Of a stretch of 64,000 nt of DNA, positions 62,517-64,000 are shown in pieces. A program made the position numbers and the translations under genes. How positions within the stretch are numbered: the stretch's first letter is position 1; every line of letters starts with the position of its first letter. This DNA comes from Sphingomonas faeni (GTDB taxonomy: Bacteria; Pseudomonadota; Alphaproteobacteria; Sphingomonadales; Sphingomonadaceae): NCBI RefSeq assembly GCF_024273235.1, contig NZ_JANBVH010000004.1:62001-126000 (forward strand), given 5' to 3'. The notes beneath the pieces were generated by a model. It did not search any database and was not told where the DNA came from. It saw only the letters and a program-made list of their open reading frames with translations.

Positions 62517-63995
62517 TTACTTCTCGCCCCCGAGCATCAACCGAGCCGTAGCCTTGGCACTCCCGACAACCCCCGGAATGCCCGCACCCGGATGCGTCCC
62601 AGCCCCCACGAAGTACAAATTCGGAATATGCTCGTCCCGATTGTGCACCCGGAAATACGCGCTCTGCGTCAACACCGGCTCCAGCGAGAACGCCGACCCA
62701 AGATGCGCATTCAAATCCTGCGCGAAATCCTTCGGCGCGTACGAGAACTTCGTCACGATCCGCTCGTGGATATCCGGGATCAACCGCCGCCCGATCTCGT
62801 CGAGGATGCGCTTCTCCAGGATCGGCGCGATCTCGTCCCAGTCGACCGGGAATTTTCCCATGTGCGGCACCGGCGCCAAGGCATAGAAGGTCGAATGCCC
62901 CTCCGGCGCCAGCGAAGGATCTGTCACCGTCGGGTGATGCAAATACAGCGAGAAATCCTCGCTCAGCACGCCGTGATCGTAAATGTCCTCGAGCAGCCCC
63001 TTATAGCGCGGCCCGAACAGGATCATGTGGTGCGGGATGCCCGGCCACGTGCCCTTGATCCCGAAATGCACCACGAACAGCGACGGTGAATATTTCTTCC
63101 GCTCGAGCGAGCCCGTCTTGCGCTTGGCACTACGCGAGGTCGCCAGCAGATCGCGATAGGTATGCATGATGTCGCTGTTCGCGGCCACCGCATCGGCCTG
63201 ACCCGACCAGCCGCTCGCAGTCGTCACGCCCGTAGCACGGTCGCCGAGAGTCTCGATTGACGTCACCGGATCGTCGAGCCGCAGCACGCCGCCTAAGCGC
63301 TCGAACTGCGTCACCAGCGCCGCCACCAGCCGGTTGGTCCCGCCACGCGCGAACCACACCCCGCCGTCACGCTCCAGCTTGTGGATCAGCGCATAGATCG
63401 CGCTCGTCGTCATCGGATTGCCGCCGACCAGCAATGTGTGGAAGCTCAACGCTTCGCGCAATTTCTCCGACTTCACGAAGCTCGACACGATCGAATAGAC
63501 CGACCGCCACGCCTGGTATTTCGCCAGCGCCGGCGCCGCCTTGATCATCGACCCGAAGTCGAGGAACGCGACATGCCCCAGCTTCTCATAGCCCTCGTGG
63601 AACACACCCGCCGAATATTGCAGGAACTTCTCGTATCCCGCCCAGTCGCCGGGATGCAGCTTCTCGATCTCGGCGCGCATCTGCACGTCGTCGTTGGTAT
63701 AGTCGAAATTCGTCCCGTCGGGCCAGTTCAGCCGATAGAACGGCAGCACCGGATCGAGCGTCACGTCCTCGCTCATGTCGCGCCCGCTCAGCGCCCATAG
63801 TTCGCGCAGACAATCGGGATCGGTGATGACGGTCGGGCCCGCATCGAAGGTGAACCCGTCGCGTTCCCAGAAATACCCACGCCCACCCGGCTTGTCGCGG
63901 CTTTCGACGATCGTCGTCTGCACGCCCGCGGATTGCAGCCGGATCGCGAGCGCAAGGCCGCCAAATCCTGCGCCGATGACTATTGCGGTCTTCAA
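62517..63995 (-). CDS. crtI: Phytoene desaturase
   Basis: A 492-residue FAD enzyme converting phytoene to lycopene. It has the N-terminal dinucleotide motif IVIGAGFGGLALAIRLQSAG, GGRGYFWERDGFTFDAGPTVITDP, and the C-terminal CrtI signature GAGTHPGAGIPGVVGSAKATARLM. The frame begins with TTG at 63995 and is still open to the window edge, so either TTG is the start or an ATG lies a few codons beyond the edge. Little of the protein can be missing. With crtB downstream on the same strand it forms part of the carotenoid cluster. Confidence 0.93.
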   Translation of the reverse strand: MKTAIVIGAGFGGLALAIRLQSAGVQTTIVESRDKPGGRGYFWERDGFTFDAGPTVITDPDCLRELWALSGRDMSEDVTLDPVLPFYRLNWPDGTNFDYTNDDVQMRAEIEKLHPGDWAGYEKFLQYSAGVFHEGYEKLGHVAFLDFGSMIKAAPALAKYQAWRSVYSIVSSFVKSEKLREALSFHTLLVGGNPMTTSAIYALIHKLERDGGVWFARGGTNRLVAALVTQFERLGGVLRLDDPVTSIETLGDRATGVTTASGWSGQADAVAANSDIMHTYRDLLATSRSAKRKTGSLERKKYSPSLFVVHFGIKGTWPGIPHHMILFGPRYKGLLEDIYDHGVLSEDFSLYLHHPTVTDPSLAPEGHSTFYALAPVPHMGKFPVDWDEIAPILEKRILDEIGRRLIPDIHERIVTKFSYAPKDFAQDLNAHLGSAFSLEPVLTQSAYFRVHNRDEHIPNLYFVGAGTHPGAGIPGVVGSAKATARLMLGGEK

Positions 63996-64000
63996 GAGCG

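Overview
The window is high-GC chromosomal DNA from an alphaproteobacterium, most likely Sphingomonas or a close relative. The evidence is zeaxanthin-type carotenoid genes (crtI, crtB), Sphingomonas-style TonB receptor and glycoside hydrolase genes, an Atm1-type exporter, DUF1674 next to rsmB, and many palindromic intergenic repeats of the kind common in that group. No rRNA, tRNA, CRISPR array, IS element or prophage was seen. The first gene is cut by the left edge, and crtI reaches the right edge.

Layout. 1-5.7 kb: CDC48-like AAA ATPase, ferredoxin reductase with a small methyltransferase, ABM-fold protein with an MFS transporter, and a hydrolase. 5.7-12 kb: tricarboxylate uptake block (CitMHS symporter, OprP-type porin, lone periplasmic binding protein) divergent from a TctD/TctE-like two-component system. 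12-28.3 kb: glucuronoxylan/uronate block with an SMP-30 lactonase, TonB receptor, GntP permease with a FadR-type regulator, LuxR-type small regulator, tandem pectate-lyase-fold protein, GDSL esterase, GH67 alpha-glucuronidase and GH3 beta-xylosidase. Two 14-bp LacI-type palindromes lie in this block, one in the GH67/GH3 divergent promoter and one at the 5' end of the TonB receptor gene. 28.4-30 kb: DUF72 gene and a lower-GC patch with two small orphan genes.

30-43 kb is mostly housekeeping: hemD (fused to a mitofilin-like domain) and hemC, tsaD-gpsA, AsmA, DUF1674, rsmB, rpe with a heparinase II/III-like gene, and purH. tsaD carries a palindromic repeat inserted in frame. 43-45 kb: glnK-amtB behind a consensus sigma-54 promoter and ended by a strong terminator. 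45-46 kb is an intergenic repeat cluster. 46-53.5 kb: recQ operon, a pepsin-like exported protein, a Panacea-domain antitoxin with a small membrane protein (candidate toxin-antitoxin pair), an Atm1-type ABC exporter, and a small exported HExxH protein.

54-60.5 kb is the most unusual part. A prolyl-4-hydroxylase-type dioxygenase gene sits beside a two-partner secretion operon (tpsB, tpsA, L,D-transpeptidase) whose TpsA carries about 190 residues of almost pure Ala-Pro repeat. The region upstream of the hydroxylase and the region upstream of tpsB share a three-block DNA element in the same order and orientation. I infer, without proof, a co-regulated system that makes and hydroxylates an Ala-Pro-rich surface protein. 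60.6-64 kb: crtB, a LOG-family gene and crtI.
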